Assembly: GCF_023101085.1 (NCBI RefSeq)
Contig: NZ_CP064703.1
Location: 1,426,001 to 1,490,000, forward strand
DNA: 64,000 nucleotides
Reading direction: 5' to 3'
Source: Bradyrhizobium sp. 170
GTDB lineage: Bacteria > Pseudomonadota > Alphaproteobacteria > Rhizobiales > Xanthobacteraceae
Shown here: positions 9,673-17,820 of the stretch, piece after piece
Layout: each line of letters opens with the position of its first letter
Numbering within the stretch: the stretch's first letter is position 1
Made by a program: the position numbers and the translations under genes
Notes under the pieces: generated by a model
Told to the model about the DNA's origin: nothing
The model's database searches: none
The model's input: only the letters and a program-made list of their open reading frames with translations

Positions 9673-10040
9673 CGAACCCCTCCCTTGTATCGCCAGTTTT
9701 TAAGTCGTTCCAAAATCGCCAGGCCGTTGATGGCTGGTTGCCGTCGTGAGCCGGGATGCATTCCGGATCGCCGGGCGAAAGCTAGCTGATGACTGGGCCG
9801 ATGCGCGCAACTTCACCTGCCGCAACTTGACAGGTAGTCTCATTTTGCATGCTGCGCCGCGACGAGATTTGCGGTGATTTAGGATCGGTGATTCAGGATT
9901 GTGGGCTACAGGGACGAAGCAATAAGTCCCTGAGTTCACTGACGGGTGCCGCAGGACTCGAACCTGCGACCGGAGCGCCGGTTGAAGTGCCAGTTTAATG
10001 CCCTCGCGAGAAGCGCGAGCGGAACCGGAGAGACATCATC
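9673..10040. other. Intergenic region upstream of livK-type gene, no gene seen
   Basis: This 368-base stretch should contain the promoter of the leftward transport locus and of the rightward DUF2066 gene. The only structure seen is the tRNA-like fragment at 9941-9976. A short reading frame at 9700-9939 has no protein-like character. Confidence 0.6.
9941..9976 (-). other. tRNA-like 3' fragment (T arm plus acceptor strand)
   Basis: Read on the minus strand, a T arm is formed by CGCAGG, TTCGAGT and CCTGCG, followed by GGCACCCG, which resembles a 3' acceptor strand. Upstream sequence does not provide a matching 5' acceptor (CGGGTGCC) or a normal D arm, so this is not a complete tRNA gene. Such 3' tRNA pieces are often left by integrating elements that target tRNA genes. 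No second copy was found by eye. Confidence 0.4.
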
Positions 10041-10925
10041 ATGGCCGATCTGCATAGGACGAGACGCCGGTCCATCCTGATAGGCCGTGGTGCGGACCGC
10101 GCGATGATCCGGATATTCGTGGCAGCCGCCCTGACCTTGTGCGCCGGCACCATGGCCGCCGCGGGAGCCGATCTTTATCGTGGGAAGGTCACCGTGACGG
10201 GCCAGGGCGAGGCGAACCGCATCACTGGCTTTGCTGCGTGTTTGGAGGACGTCCTCATCAAGGTATCCGGCGCACAGAAACTCGCCGGCGACCGGCGACT
10301 GGCCGCCTACAAGTCGAAGGCAAAAGATCTCGTCACGGCATTCAGCTATCGCGATCAGTTTTCGGGCAAGCCCATTCGGGACGAGCAGGGCACCCGCGAC
10401 CGGCCCTACGACCTCACCGTGGCGTTCGAGGACAGCAAGATCGACGACATTCTCAGGGCGTTTGGCCTCAAGCCCTGGCTTTCACATCGTCCGCGCCTTG
10501 CCGTCTTTGTCGAGATGGAACAAGGCCCGAGGAACTATCTCGTGACAACGGATGGACCCCAGTCAGATTTGCAGCGTGAGTCGCTGCTCGCCGCGGCGGA
10601 CAAGCGTGGCATGAGCATTGTGCTGCCGGGCACGGCGGCGCTGGCGAAATCGAATATCACCGGTGCTGACCTCAGGACGGCGCCGTTCCCGGCGCTGGCG
10701 CCGGTAGCGGCCGAGGCGGGTGGAGAAGTCGTTTTGGTCGGGCGATTGGTCTGGAACGACCGGGAGCTCGGCTGGGCCACACAGTGGCGGATGGACTGGG
10801 GCGACCGGAAGCACAGTTGGCAGGATCGCGGCGTCACGTTCGATGAAGCCTTCCGACGCGGCATTGGCGGCGCAGCTCAGGTCTTGTCGGGCAATGGCGA
10901 TCCGGGCGGCCGCCTGCGCCGTTGA
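10041..10925 (+). CDS. DUF2066-domain exported protein
   Basis: This 294-residue protein has a hydrophobic signal-like segment (MIRIFVAAALTLCAGTMAAA, residues 22-41) followed by ADLYRGKVTVTGQGEANR. That opening and the later AFEDSKIDDILRAFGLKPW segment fit the DUF2066 family of periplasmic proteins of unknown function. The ATG at 10041 has GGAG 12-15 bases upstream. A second ATG at 10104 would give a cleaner signal peptide and may be the real start. The gene stands alone between the transport locus and the sigma-54 activator. Confidence 0.7.
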   Translation: MADLHRTRRRSILIGRGADRAMIRIFVAAALTLCAGTMAAAGADLYRGKVTVTGQGEANRITGFAACLEDVLIKVSGAQKLAGDRRLAAYKSKAKDLVTAFSYRDQFSGKPIRDEQGTRDRPYDLTVAFEDSKIDDILRAFGLKPWLSHRPRLAVFVEMEQGPRNYLVTTDGPQSDLQRESLLAAADKRGMSIVLPGTAALAKSNITGADLRTAPFPALAPVAAEAGGEVVLVGRLVWNDRELGWATQWRMDWGDRKHSWQDRGVTFDEAFRRGIGGAAQVLSGNGDPGGRLRR

Positions 10926-11284
10926 AAGCGTTCGGCCGTCGACTGCCGCAGCGATCACGGGATTGGCGAACGATCTGCCATACCAGGGAATGCGACCGAT
11001 GTGGTGCGCGGTCGTTTTCGACGTCGCGTATGTCCAAACGTGAATGACTTCACAGCCGCGCTGTGCCGACGATGTTAGTTTGCTCCTTCACGAAAGAGCC
11101 TCAATGTTCCGCGATCTTTCCACTTTGAATAGCAATCGCCTGAGGGTTGCTTGAGACTGCTTATGATCGGCTAGGGTGCGCTGCTTGGTCGCAGCCCAAG
11201 TAAGAAACCACGACATGGAGATTTTGGACTGACTGATAGCCGCGAGCTTTTGGCTCCGGCTGGCAGAATGAAAGGAGCGGGGCG
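10926..11284. other. Intergenic region upstream of the sigma-54 activator
   Basis: This 359-base, comparatively AT-rich stretch has no supported gene. An imperfect dyad (AGCAA at 11131-11135, TTGCT at 11147-11151) is the only symmetry seen. The Shine-Dalgarno AAAGGAGCGGGG lies just before the ATG at 11285. Confidence 0.5.
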
Positions 11285-12274
11285 ATGGAGCCGATTTGCT
11301 CTCATTTTATCGGCCGTTCGGAAGCGTTTTTGCGAGTGAACTCTCTTATTCAAAAGATTGCAGCTTGTTCAGCGAATGTCCTTGTTCGAGGCGAAACGGG
11401 CACCGGCAAGGAGCTGGCTGCGCGGACAATCCATTATTCGGGCCCGCGAAAATCGGGGCCGTTCGTGCCGGTCAATTGTGCCGGGATTCCAGACACGCTG
11501 TTCGAGAGCGAACTCTTCGGGCATGAAAAAGGTGCCTTTACCAATGCCGGCAGCGCCCGAACGGGGCTTGTCGCGGCCGCCAATCGCGGCACGCTGTTTC
11601 TCGACGAGGTCGACGCGCTGTCGCTCAAGGGGCAGGCCGCGCTGCTTCGTTTCCTGCAGGATGCGCAGTTCCGGCCCGTCGGTTCGGTCGCGCTAAGGAC
11701 GGCCGATGTCAGGGTGGTGGCGGCGAGCAATGCCGATCTCGAAGCCGCGGTGCGGGCTCGTTCGTTCCGGGAAGACCTCTATTTTCGGCTCAACGCGCTG
11801 ACCATCGAACTGCCTCCCTTGCGCGAGCGACGCGTGGACATTCCGTTCCTCACCGATTTCTTCGTCGAGCGGTATCGCGATGCGCGCGGCAGCCGGGAGA
11901 TCGTTGTCGGCGTTGCCACGCGGACCGCGCTGACGGCCTATGCCTGGCCGGGCAATATCCGCGAGCTCGAAAACGTTGTCTTGCGGGGAATCGTGCTCGC
12001 GGAGGGTAATCAGTTCGCTCTGCCCGAGCATGTGCAGCGCGCGGGCTTGGCCGCGGGCGGACAAGATGATTGCGACAGCACCCCTGTCTATTCGGGAAGC
12101 ATGCGTGAGATCTGTCAACGCGAGTTGCGCAAGGTCGAAGAGAATTATCTGCGTTGGCTGCTTCACCAGACCAAGGGGAATATTTCAGCGGCTGCGAAGA
12201 AAGCCTCCACGGAGCGCAGGCATATGGGTCGCAAGCTGCGTCAGCTCGGGATCGATCATCTGACCTACCGGTGA
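11285..12274 (+). CDS. Sigma-54-dependent enhancer-binding activator without sensor domain
   Basis: This 329-residue protein consists of an AAA+ central domain and a Fis-type helix-turn-helix, with no receiver, PAS or GAF domain in front. Walker A is GETGTGKE (36-43), Walker B GTLFLDEVD (102-110) and the arginine-finger region FREDLYFRL (161-169). The loop that contacts sigma-54 reads GAFTNA (83-88) instead of the usual GAFTGA. The C-terminal HTH (about 298-325) includes NISAAAKKASTERRHMGRKL. The stop abuts the convergent end of the eCIS operon. The only sigma-54 promoter found in the window drives that operon, so this is its likely activator. Confidence 0.88.
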   Translation: MEPICSHFIGRSEAFLRVNSLIQKIAACSANVLVRGETGTGKELAARTIHYSGPRKSGPFVPVNCAGIPDTLFESELFGHEKGAFTNAGSARTGLVAAANRGTLFLDEVDALSLKGQAALLRFLQDAQFRPVGSVALRTADVRVVAASNADLEAAVRARSFREDLYFRLNALTIELPPLRERRVDIPFLTDFFVERYRDARGSREIVVGVATRTALTAYAWPGNIRELENVVLRGIVLAEGNQFALPEHVQRAGLAAGGQDDCDSTPVYSGSMREICQRELRKVEENYLRWLLHQTKGNISAAAKKASTERRHMGRKLRQLGIDHLTYR

Positions 12275-15200
12275 TCACTGCGCCACGAGATCGGACGGCA
12301 TTGACGGCTGCGCGATCCGCATCAGGTTCACCCATGTCGCGATCGCCTCCTGCTCTTCAGTCGTAATGTCGGGCGAGGACATTGTCGGCGTCAGCGTTCG
12401 ATTGTCGCCGAAATTGCCGACGATGCGCGCCTTGAACGCCTCTTCGGCCTGCCGGCGGGCCTCCGCTTCCTTGCGGGCTTGTTTCTCTGCGGCAATCTTG
12501 TCCCAATCCTCCTTTCCCATGGGAAGGGCGCTGTCCATCAGGATAGCGGCGCCGATGCCGGCGGCCGCGCCGACTAGGAATCCAGCGACCGCGCCTACCG
12601 CCGTCCCGGGGCCCGGGACGATCGAGCCGACCGCGGCGCCAATCTCGGTGGACAGGATGGCAATGCCGGCTGCACGGGCGAGGCGTGTCGGGACTTCGCC
12701 CTCGCTATGCTCGCGGTCCTCGGTGGCGATGCTGATACCCTCGGTCACGACGGCAAAGGTGCCGCCGACGCCGGCGCGTCCGCCGAATTTCGCCCAGGGC
12801 GATGCGGCGAGGCCCTGGGACGTCGCGCGGTTGACGATCATCGCCTCGACGCGATGCTCGATGGCAGATTGCGTTCCACCGATCAGCGTGTCGCGCGCGC
12901 CGGCCTTGGCCAGTTCGATCTGCCAATCGGGATGCTCGCGCTCGTCGATCCACATCATGCCCAACGTCGTCGCAACGCCGACGACAAAGCCTGTCCCGGC
13001 GCCGCGCTTGGCGGCGGAAGCCGTGGCCTTGCCGGAGCCGAGCCGCGCTTCGGCCGCCGTCGCCGGCGTGACCGCCTCGCCCGGAGCGCCCGGCAGCTTC
13101 GTGCGCGCGGTATCGGCAAGTCCTTCAAGACCTGCGAGGCCTTCCGTCGTGACGTTGGTGCGCAGAACGCGGCCAGCGAGGTGCTCCTGCACACCGGACT
13201 GCGCGGCGCTGTATTGCTCGGGGGTGATCTGACCCGAGTGAAATGCATTGTCGAGTGCATCGGGCGAGTTGATCGCGATCAGGCTGCCCCCGGTCCCTTT
13301 CAGCACGATCGGGCTGTCTTGCAGCACGGCGCCAAAACGCTCGCGCATCTTTCCGGACCAGGCCTGCGGTTTGCCGGTCGCGTCGACATTGGCGCCCCTC
13401 AGCTCGGAACGAAACGCCGCCACGTCGTCCGCATTGAAGGCGAGCTGGGCGTTGGCGAGGTATTGCGCCCGTACCGCGGCAAAGCCGGGCGAGTTGCGCG
13501 TGAGCGTATGGTCGCCGGAAAGATTGCGCAACGCGGCGAGCATCGGGTCGGAATCCACCGCGGTGGTCCAGCGCATGGTGCCGCTGCCGGGAGCTCCCGG
13601 AGAACGCGGATCGGCAATTCCCTCTCCGATGCGTGCACCGACGTACCCCGTGTGCGAGCTGCCGATTTCAAGCACGCGGGTCGCGGGCGTCGTTCCCGTG
13701 CCGCCGCCCCGCGCGGCATCGGCAGCGGCGGCGAAGTCGGCGGCCGCGTCAACGCTGATCACCCGGCTGGAGGCTGTCTTGCCAAGCTCTCTCATAGCCT
13801 GGTCGAACTGGGCCGCGTCCATCCGCTGCTGCCCACCCGCCATGCTGCCTGATCCGCGCATGGATTCAGGCAGGCTGTCGGCGCGCGGTGCGCGTGTCGC
13901 AAGATCCTGCAGCGAGGTGATGGACACCTTGCTGCCGTCCTTGAGGGTGACCTCGATCGGGGATGAACGGAGCGAGGCGTCATAGAGATCCTTGAAGCCC
14001 GCCCGCGTTACCATCCTGTTCGTGCCGCCCGTAGGTGCGGCGTTCGGGTCGGCGATTGCACTGCGCATGGCGGCGAGATCGCCTTCCGGTACCGCGAACA
14101 TCGTATCTGAGAGAAAGCGCGCCTCGGCGGCCGCATAATCCGGCGTCCCAGGGGTCAGTGGCTTGCCGGACGCCGTCTGGAGATGGTTCAGGATCAGGTT
14201 GGCGTTCGGCGCCGCGCTGGGGCGCCGCCCTTGGGTGTCGAGCAGGATATCGAGCTTGTTGAAATACTGCTTCTTGCGGTCGTCGTATGTCGCCGCCCCG
14301 CTCGTCGTCACCGAGATCAGGTTGATGCCGAGGATCTGCGGAACGGTGGATCTTGGCCCGAAATCGACCACCGGAAAATTGTGCTGTGACGGCGGATGGT
14401 AGACTCCGTTGCGGTCCGTCCAACCGCGGGTATTCATGTCCTCGACGCCCATGCCCCATCCGGTGCGCCAATCGGACTGGACACTGAGTTCGCCGACGGC
14501 GCCGCGGAAGTTCTGGTCGGCGAGCTGGACAGGGAAGTTGCCTTGCTTGCGCGGAATCGCCAAGTCTAGCAGCGACGACGAGCGGCCGCCGAGCGTCGTG
14601 TCGAGCATCCCATAGCGGCCGAGCCCGCCATATTGCGGCAACGTGCCGGGACGGGTCCAATCGTCTTCATGCGTGCCCCAGCCCATCCCCGTGGTCACCA
14701 AGGGCGAACCACCAAGCCCCGGCAGGCCTGGCATGAACGCATTGTCGAACACCGGCATGATCGCATCGGAATTCGCCAGCACCAGATTGGCGACGGTGCC
14801 CGTGACGCGCTGGTAGCCCAGCGTATCGATATACGCGTTGATCTGCCGCCCGTTCATGATCGGGCCGGTCAGGGTGACGTCAGCCGGGCCGTAGGCAACC
14901 GTGATATCCGCTTTGAGGATGAGCCAGTCGCGCGAACGCGCCCCGGCCTGCAGCGTGAAGAACGCCATCGGCGTTTCGTCTGTCTTGTCGGCCAGGAAGA
15001 TGAATCCGCGCCCGATGCGCCGCTTCCGTTCGTCCTCAATTTCGAGCTTGAGCTGGTCCCAGGCAGCTGTCTCCGGGCTCGACACTTTGAAACGGGCAAT
15101 GATCCTTGTGGTCTCGCGCGCTTGCGCGATCAGCTCCCCATTGGTCATCGATTGGACGTCGATGGTTGTCGGATCCTGTGTGAAGTCCAACCCGTCGGAC

Positions 15201-15811
15201 ACAGGTTCGGCTGGTGCCTCCGCTTCGGAACTAGACGTCTGGGCGTCGCCTTCAGGCATGCTATCGGGATCGCAGACCAGAGGCGCTTCGCTTGAGACTT
15301 GATCGGTCCCGGGCGGACCTTCGCGGTTGACACTTGCTGCCGGCGCGGTGCGCGGCGCTGCGGCATCGGGCTCGCCGCCGAGCACTTTCGGCGCCAGCGT
15401 CCGTGCCTCGGCTTCGGATGCTTCATGGCCTCCGCTCACCGGCGCCGCGCCCGCGCCAAAGGCGGCATATTGGCCGGCATGGACCAGTTCGTGCCCGAGA
15501 AGATCGCGGCCACTGCCCTCATCCGGCGCGTAGAGATCCGGGCGAACGAAAATGTGGTTTTGCCACTGTGCAGCGCGCGCGTTGGTGAATCGGGTAAACG
15601 CGCCGGCGCCGGAATCGCGGTGCAGCCTGACATCGTCGAGCGGAAGTCCGAGCGATTGCTCGGCAGGTGCGCGCAAGTGTGTGGGAAGCGCTTCGCCTGG
15701 TCCCTGTCGCTCCGCGGCGCGGGACATCGTCTCGGTATCGTGCGTCACCGGCGCGGCCGGAGCCCTGACCTTGCGGCGGGATGACCCCTCGGCTCCGGCG
15801 GCGGCGCTCAT
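12275..15811 (-). CDS. eCIS-associated DUF4157 protein, putative effector/cargo
   Basis: This 1178-residue protein carries an N-terminal DUF4157 domain (about residues 43-140) with a zinc-metallopeptidase-like HELVH motif at 107-111. DUF4157 is repeatedly found on proteins encoded with extracellular contractile injection systems and is thought to mark cargo or help its loading. The middle holds two similar blocks of roughly 105 residues, each with an LT..(T/S)P start and a SPI segment. Near the C-terminus are Gly/Ala-rich hydrophobic stretches (for example GAVAGFLVGAAAGIGAAIL) followed by a charged helix, which suggests membrane insertion. It is the last gene of the eCIS operon and overlaps the ATPase gene by 4 bp. 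The toxic activity, if any, is not recognisable. Confidence 0.8.
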   Translation of the reverse strand: MSAAAGAEGSSRRKVRAPAAPVTHDTETMSRAAERQGPGEALPTHLRAPAEQSLGLPLDDVRLHRDSGAGAFTRFTNARAAQWQNHIFVRPDLYAPDEGSGRDLLGHELVHAGQYAAFGAGAAPVSGGHEASEAEARTLAPKVLGGEPDAAAPRTAPAASVNREGPPGTDQVSSEAPLVCDPDSMPEGDAQTSSSEAEAPAEPVSDGLDFTQDPTTIDVQSMTNGELIAQARETTRIIARFKVSSPETAAWDQLKLEIEDERKRRIGRGFIFLADKTDETPMAFFTLQAGARSRDWLILKADITVAYGPADVTLTGPIMNGRQINAYIDTLGYQRVTGTVANLVLANSDAIMPVFDNAFMPGLPGLGGSPLVTTGMGWGTHEDDWTRPGTLPQYGGLGRYGMLDTTLGGRSSSLLDLAIPRKQGNFPVQLADQNFRGAVGELSVQSDWRTGWGMGVEDMNTRGWTDRNGVYHPPSQHNFPVVDFGPRSTVPQILGINLISVTTSGAATYDDRKKQYFNKLDILLDTQGRRPSAAPNANLILNHLQTASGKPLTPGTPDYAAAEARFLSDTMFAVPEGDLAAMRSAIADPNAAPTGGTNRMVTRAGFKDLYDASLRSSPIEVTLKDGSKVSITSLQDLATRAPRADSLPESMRGSGSMAGGQQRMDAAQFDQAMRELGKTASSRVISVDAAADFAAAADAARGGGTGTTPATRVLEIGSSHTGYVGARIGEGIADPRSPGAPGSGTMRWTTAVDSDPMLAALRNLSGDHTLTRNSPGFAAVRAQYLANAQLAFNADDVAAFRSELRGANVDATGKPQAWSGKMRERFGAVLQDSPIVLKGTGGSLIAINSPDALDNAFHSGQITPEQYSAAQSGVQEHLAGRVLRTNVTTEGLAGLEGLADTARTKLPGAPGEAVTPATAAEARLGSGKATASAAKRGAGTGFVVGVATTLGMMWIDEREHPDWQIELAKAGARDTLIGGTQSAIEHRVEAMIVNRATSQGLAASPWAKFGGRAGVGGTFAVVTEGISIATEDREHSEGEVPTRLARAAGIAILSTEIGAAVGSIVPGPGTAVGAVAGFLVGAAAGIGAAILMDSALPMGKEDWDKIAAEKQARKEAEARRQAEEAFKARIVGNFGDNRTLTPTMSSPDITTEEQEAIATWVNLMRIAQPSMPSDLVAQ

Positions 15812-17820
15812 TCTGCCGCCTCGCGTGCAACCGGTTGATCCATCAGCGCGCGATAGCGGCCGAACTCGGCGAGGGCAGGCACGCGGCCATGTTTCGCGAG
15901 TTGCCGCGACACCGAACGCAGCAGCAGCGCCATATCGATCGCTGTGCCAAGCCGTGCGGCGCGGAACGCGGCATCGAGAGTGACGGAGCGGATATCGCCG
16001 CCGGTGAAGGTGAACTGGCGCGCGAGGAAGGCGATGTCGATGTCGTCACCGAGCGGAGCTTCTGATGGCAGCGAACGCCGCCAGATTTCGGTGCGCAGCG
16101 ACGCGTCGGGGACCGGAAATTCGATCACGAAATCGAGCCGGCGCAGGAAGGCCTGGTCGATATTGGCGGCGATGTTGGAAGCCAGGATCACCGGGCCGTC
16201 ATGATCTTCCAGGCGCTGCAGCAGATAGGCTGTTTCGATATTGGCGTAACGGTCATGCGCGTCCTTGACCTCGCTCCTTGTGCCGAAGATGGCGTCGGCT
16301 TCGTCAAACAGGATCGCGACGTCGGAGGCGCGCGCGGCGCTGAAGACGCGTTCGAGGTTCTTCTCCGTCTCGCCAATATATTTGCTGACGAGTCCCGACA
16401 GGTCGATCCGCCAGATCTCGTAGCCGGCGTGTCGTGAGATGATTCCCGCCGCCATCGTCTTGCCCGTGCCGGACGGACCGGTGAACAGCGCCGTCACCCC
16501 GCCACGCCGCCCGCGGCCTACGCTTGCAAAACCCCAGTCCTCGAAAATCCGGGCGCTATTGGCCATGGCGCCGGCGAAATCGCGCAAGGAATCATGGGTG
16601 GTCGGTGGCAGCACCAGGCTGTCCCAGTCGGCGTTTCGATCGAGCCGCGTGGCGAGTGGACCGAACGCAGCGCGGTTGATCTGTCCCGCCGCATCCATCA
16701 GCGCTTCGCCGTCGACGACATGCTCGGCCTGTCCGCGCATGGCCTGCAGGCTGAGCGAGCGGACCGCCCGGCCGATTTCCGCCGGCCCAAGCCGGTGACG
16801 ACGGGCGACGCGGTCAAGATCGGCCTGCCGCGCGTCGAGCCCGGCGCTCGCGAGCGCCTCGCGCCAGCGATGCTGACGCGTTTCGCGGCAGTGTTCGCGA
16901 TCGCGGATCACGAGCGGCGCGGCGTCCGCGCCAAAAGCGGTGAGCCAGGCGGCCTCATCGGGTGCGGAGACGAATACCGGAACATGCCCGTGCGCCAGCC
17001 GCGCGACGTCGCCATGCGCGGTTCCCGCCTCAGTGACCAGCAGCAATCCCGCGCGATGCAGCCGCGCGAGCATCACCAGATCGGCAAGGGTATCGGCGGA
17101 CCATGTCTTTCCAGCTTGCGGCATCGTCGCGATCACGAGGCCCCGTCCAAGCCGCGCCAGCAGATCGAGGATCGCTTCGCGCTGCCCGATCCGGTCGGTG
17201 CCGGACATCAGGACGATTGGCCGTGCGGAAGGTGTGGCCATGACGACATCGAGATCGGCGAGCGCGTTGCGTTCCGACTGAACCTCGTTCCGGGGCACGA
17301 TGGTGATGTCGGCGGGGAGTGCTTCGTCCCGCAGGAAGCTCGCAAGATAGGGATGAACGCGCAGGCCGTTGCGATCACGGCACCGCGTCCCGCCGGCCTC
17401 CTGCACCTGCAACATCAACCGTTCGCGGCAGAGCCGTCCATCCGGCGCCGCGGCACACTGAACGTCCGCGCCGCCGAGCCGCAATCCAAGATGCGCGGAG
17501 AACCAATTCAGCGTCGCATCGTCATGCAGCAAGGCATAGAGACTGGCATAGCGCGGATCGAGATCGGGTGCTGCCGCCGCCACCAACGCAAACGCTTCCG
17601 CTTGCTGAAGCCCGAAATGGGCCACGACGGTGCACCACATCGGGGGCAGATCATGGACCGTGAAATCGGCGATCGAGGCCGGCTCATCCATGGCAAGGAG
17701 CGCCTCCACGAGGTCGCACGGCGCGTTCGCCGATGCCGGCCGTCCGCCGAACCTTGCCGCAAGGCTTGCCGCCTCCTGCCTGATCCGGCGGTCGAGAATC
17801 TCTGGCACGAGGAATCTCAT
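15808..17820 (-). CDS. eCIS AAA+ ATPase (Afp15-like)
   Basis: This 670-residue cytoplasmic ATPase has a variable N-terminal region (1-400) and a C-terminal AAA+ module. Walker A is GPSGTGKT (448-455), Walker B VAILFDEADA (501-510), and the sensor/arginine region includes FLRRLDFVIEFPVP. It matches the AAA+ protein present in nearly all eCIS loci (Afp15/Pvc15), which is needed for assembly or cargo loading. An earlier degenerate nucleotide-binding fold is visible around 202-270 (PIVLMSGTDRIGQREA). Overlaps of 4 bp at both ends couple it to the tape-measure and DUF4157 genes. Confidence 0.88.
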   Translation of the reverse strand: MRFLVPEILDRRIRQEAASLAARFGGRPASANAPCDLVEALLAMDEPASIADFTVHDLPPMWCTVVAHFGLQQAEAFALVAAAAPDLDPRYASLYALLHDDATLNWFSAHLGLRLGGADVQCAAAPDGRLCRERLMLQVQEAGGTRCRDRNGLRVHPYLASFLRDEALPADITIVPRNEVQSERNALADLDVVMATPSARPIVLMSGTDRIGQREAILDLLARLGRGLVIATMPQAGKTWSADTLADLVMLARLHRAGLLLVTEAGTAHGDVARLAHGHVPVFVSAPDEAAWLTAFGADAAPLVIRDREHCRETRQHRWREALASAGLDARQADLDRVARRHRLGPAEIGRAVRSLSLQAMRGQAEHVVDGEALMDAAGQINRAAFGPLATRLDRNADWDSLVLPPTTHDSLRDFAGAMANSARIFEDWGFASVGRGRRGGVTALFTGPSGTGKTMAAGIISRHAGYEIWRIDLSGLVSKYIGETEKNLERVFSAARASDVAILFDEADAIFGTRSEVKDAHDRYANIETAYLLQRLEDHDGPVILASNIAANIDQAFLRRLDFVIEFPVPDASLRTEIWRRSLPSEAPLGDDIDIAFLARQFTFTGGDIRSVTLDAAFRAARLGTAIDMALLLRSVSRQLAKHGRVPALAEFGRYRALMDQPVAREAAE

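Noticed and set aside
9700..9939. Short minus-strand frame upstream of the binding protein
   Set aside because: Composition is not protein-like, there is no clear ribosome-binding site, and it occupies the region needed for promoters.
11250..11275. Sigma-54-like sequence (TGGCTC...TGGC) before the activator gene
   Set aside because: GG and GC elements are one base closer than required, and the -12 element is poor.
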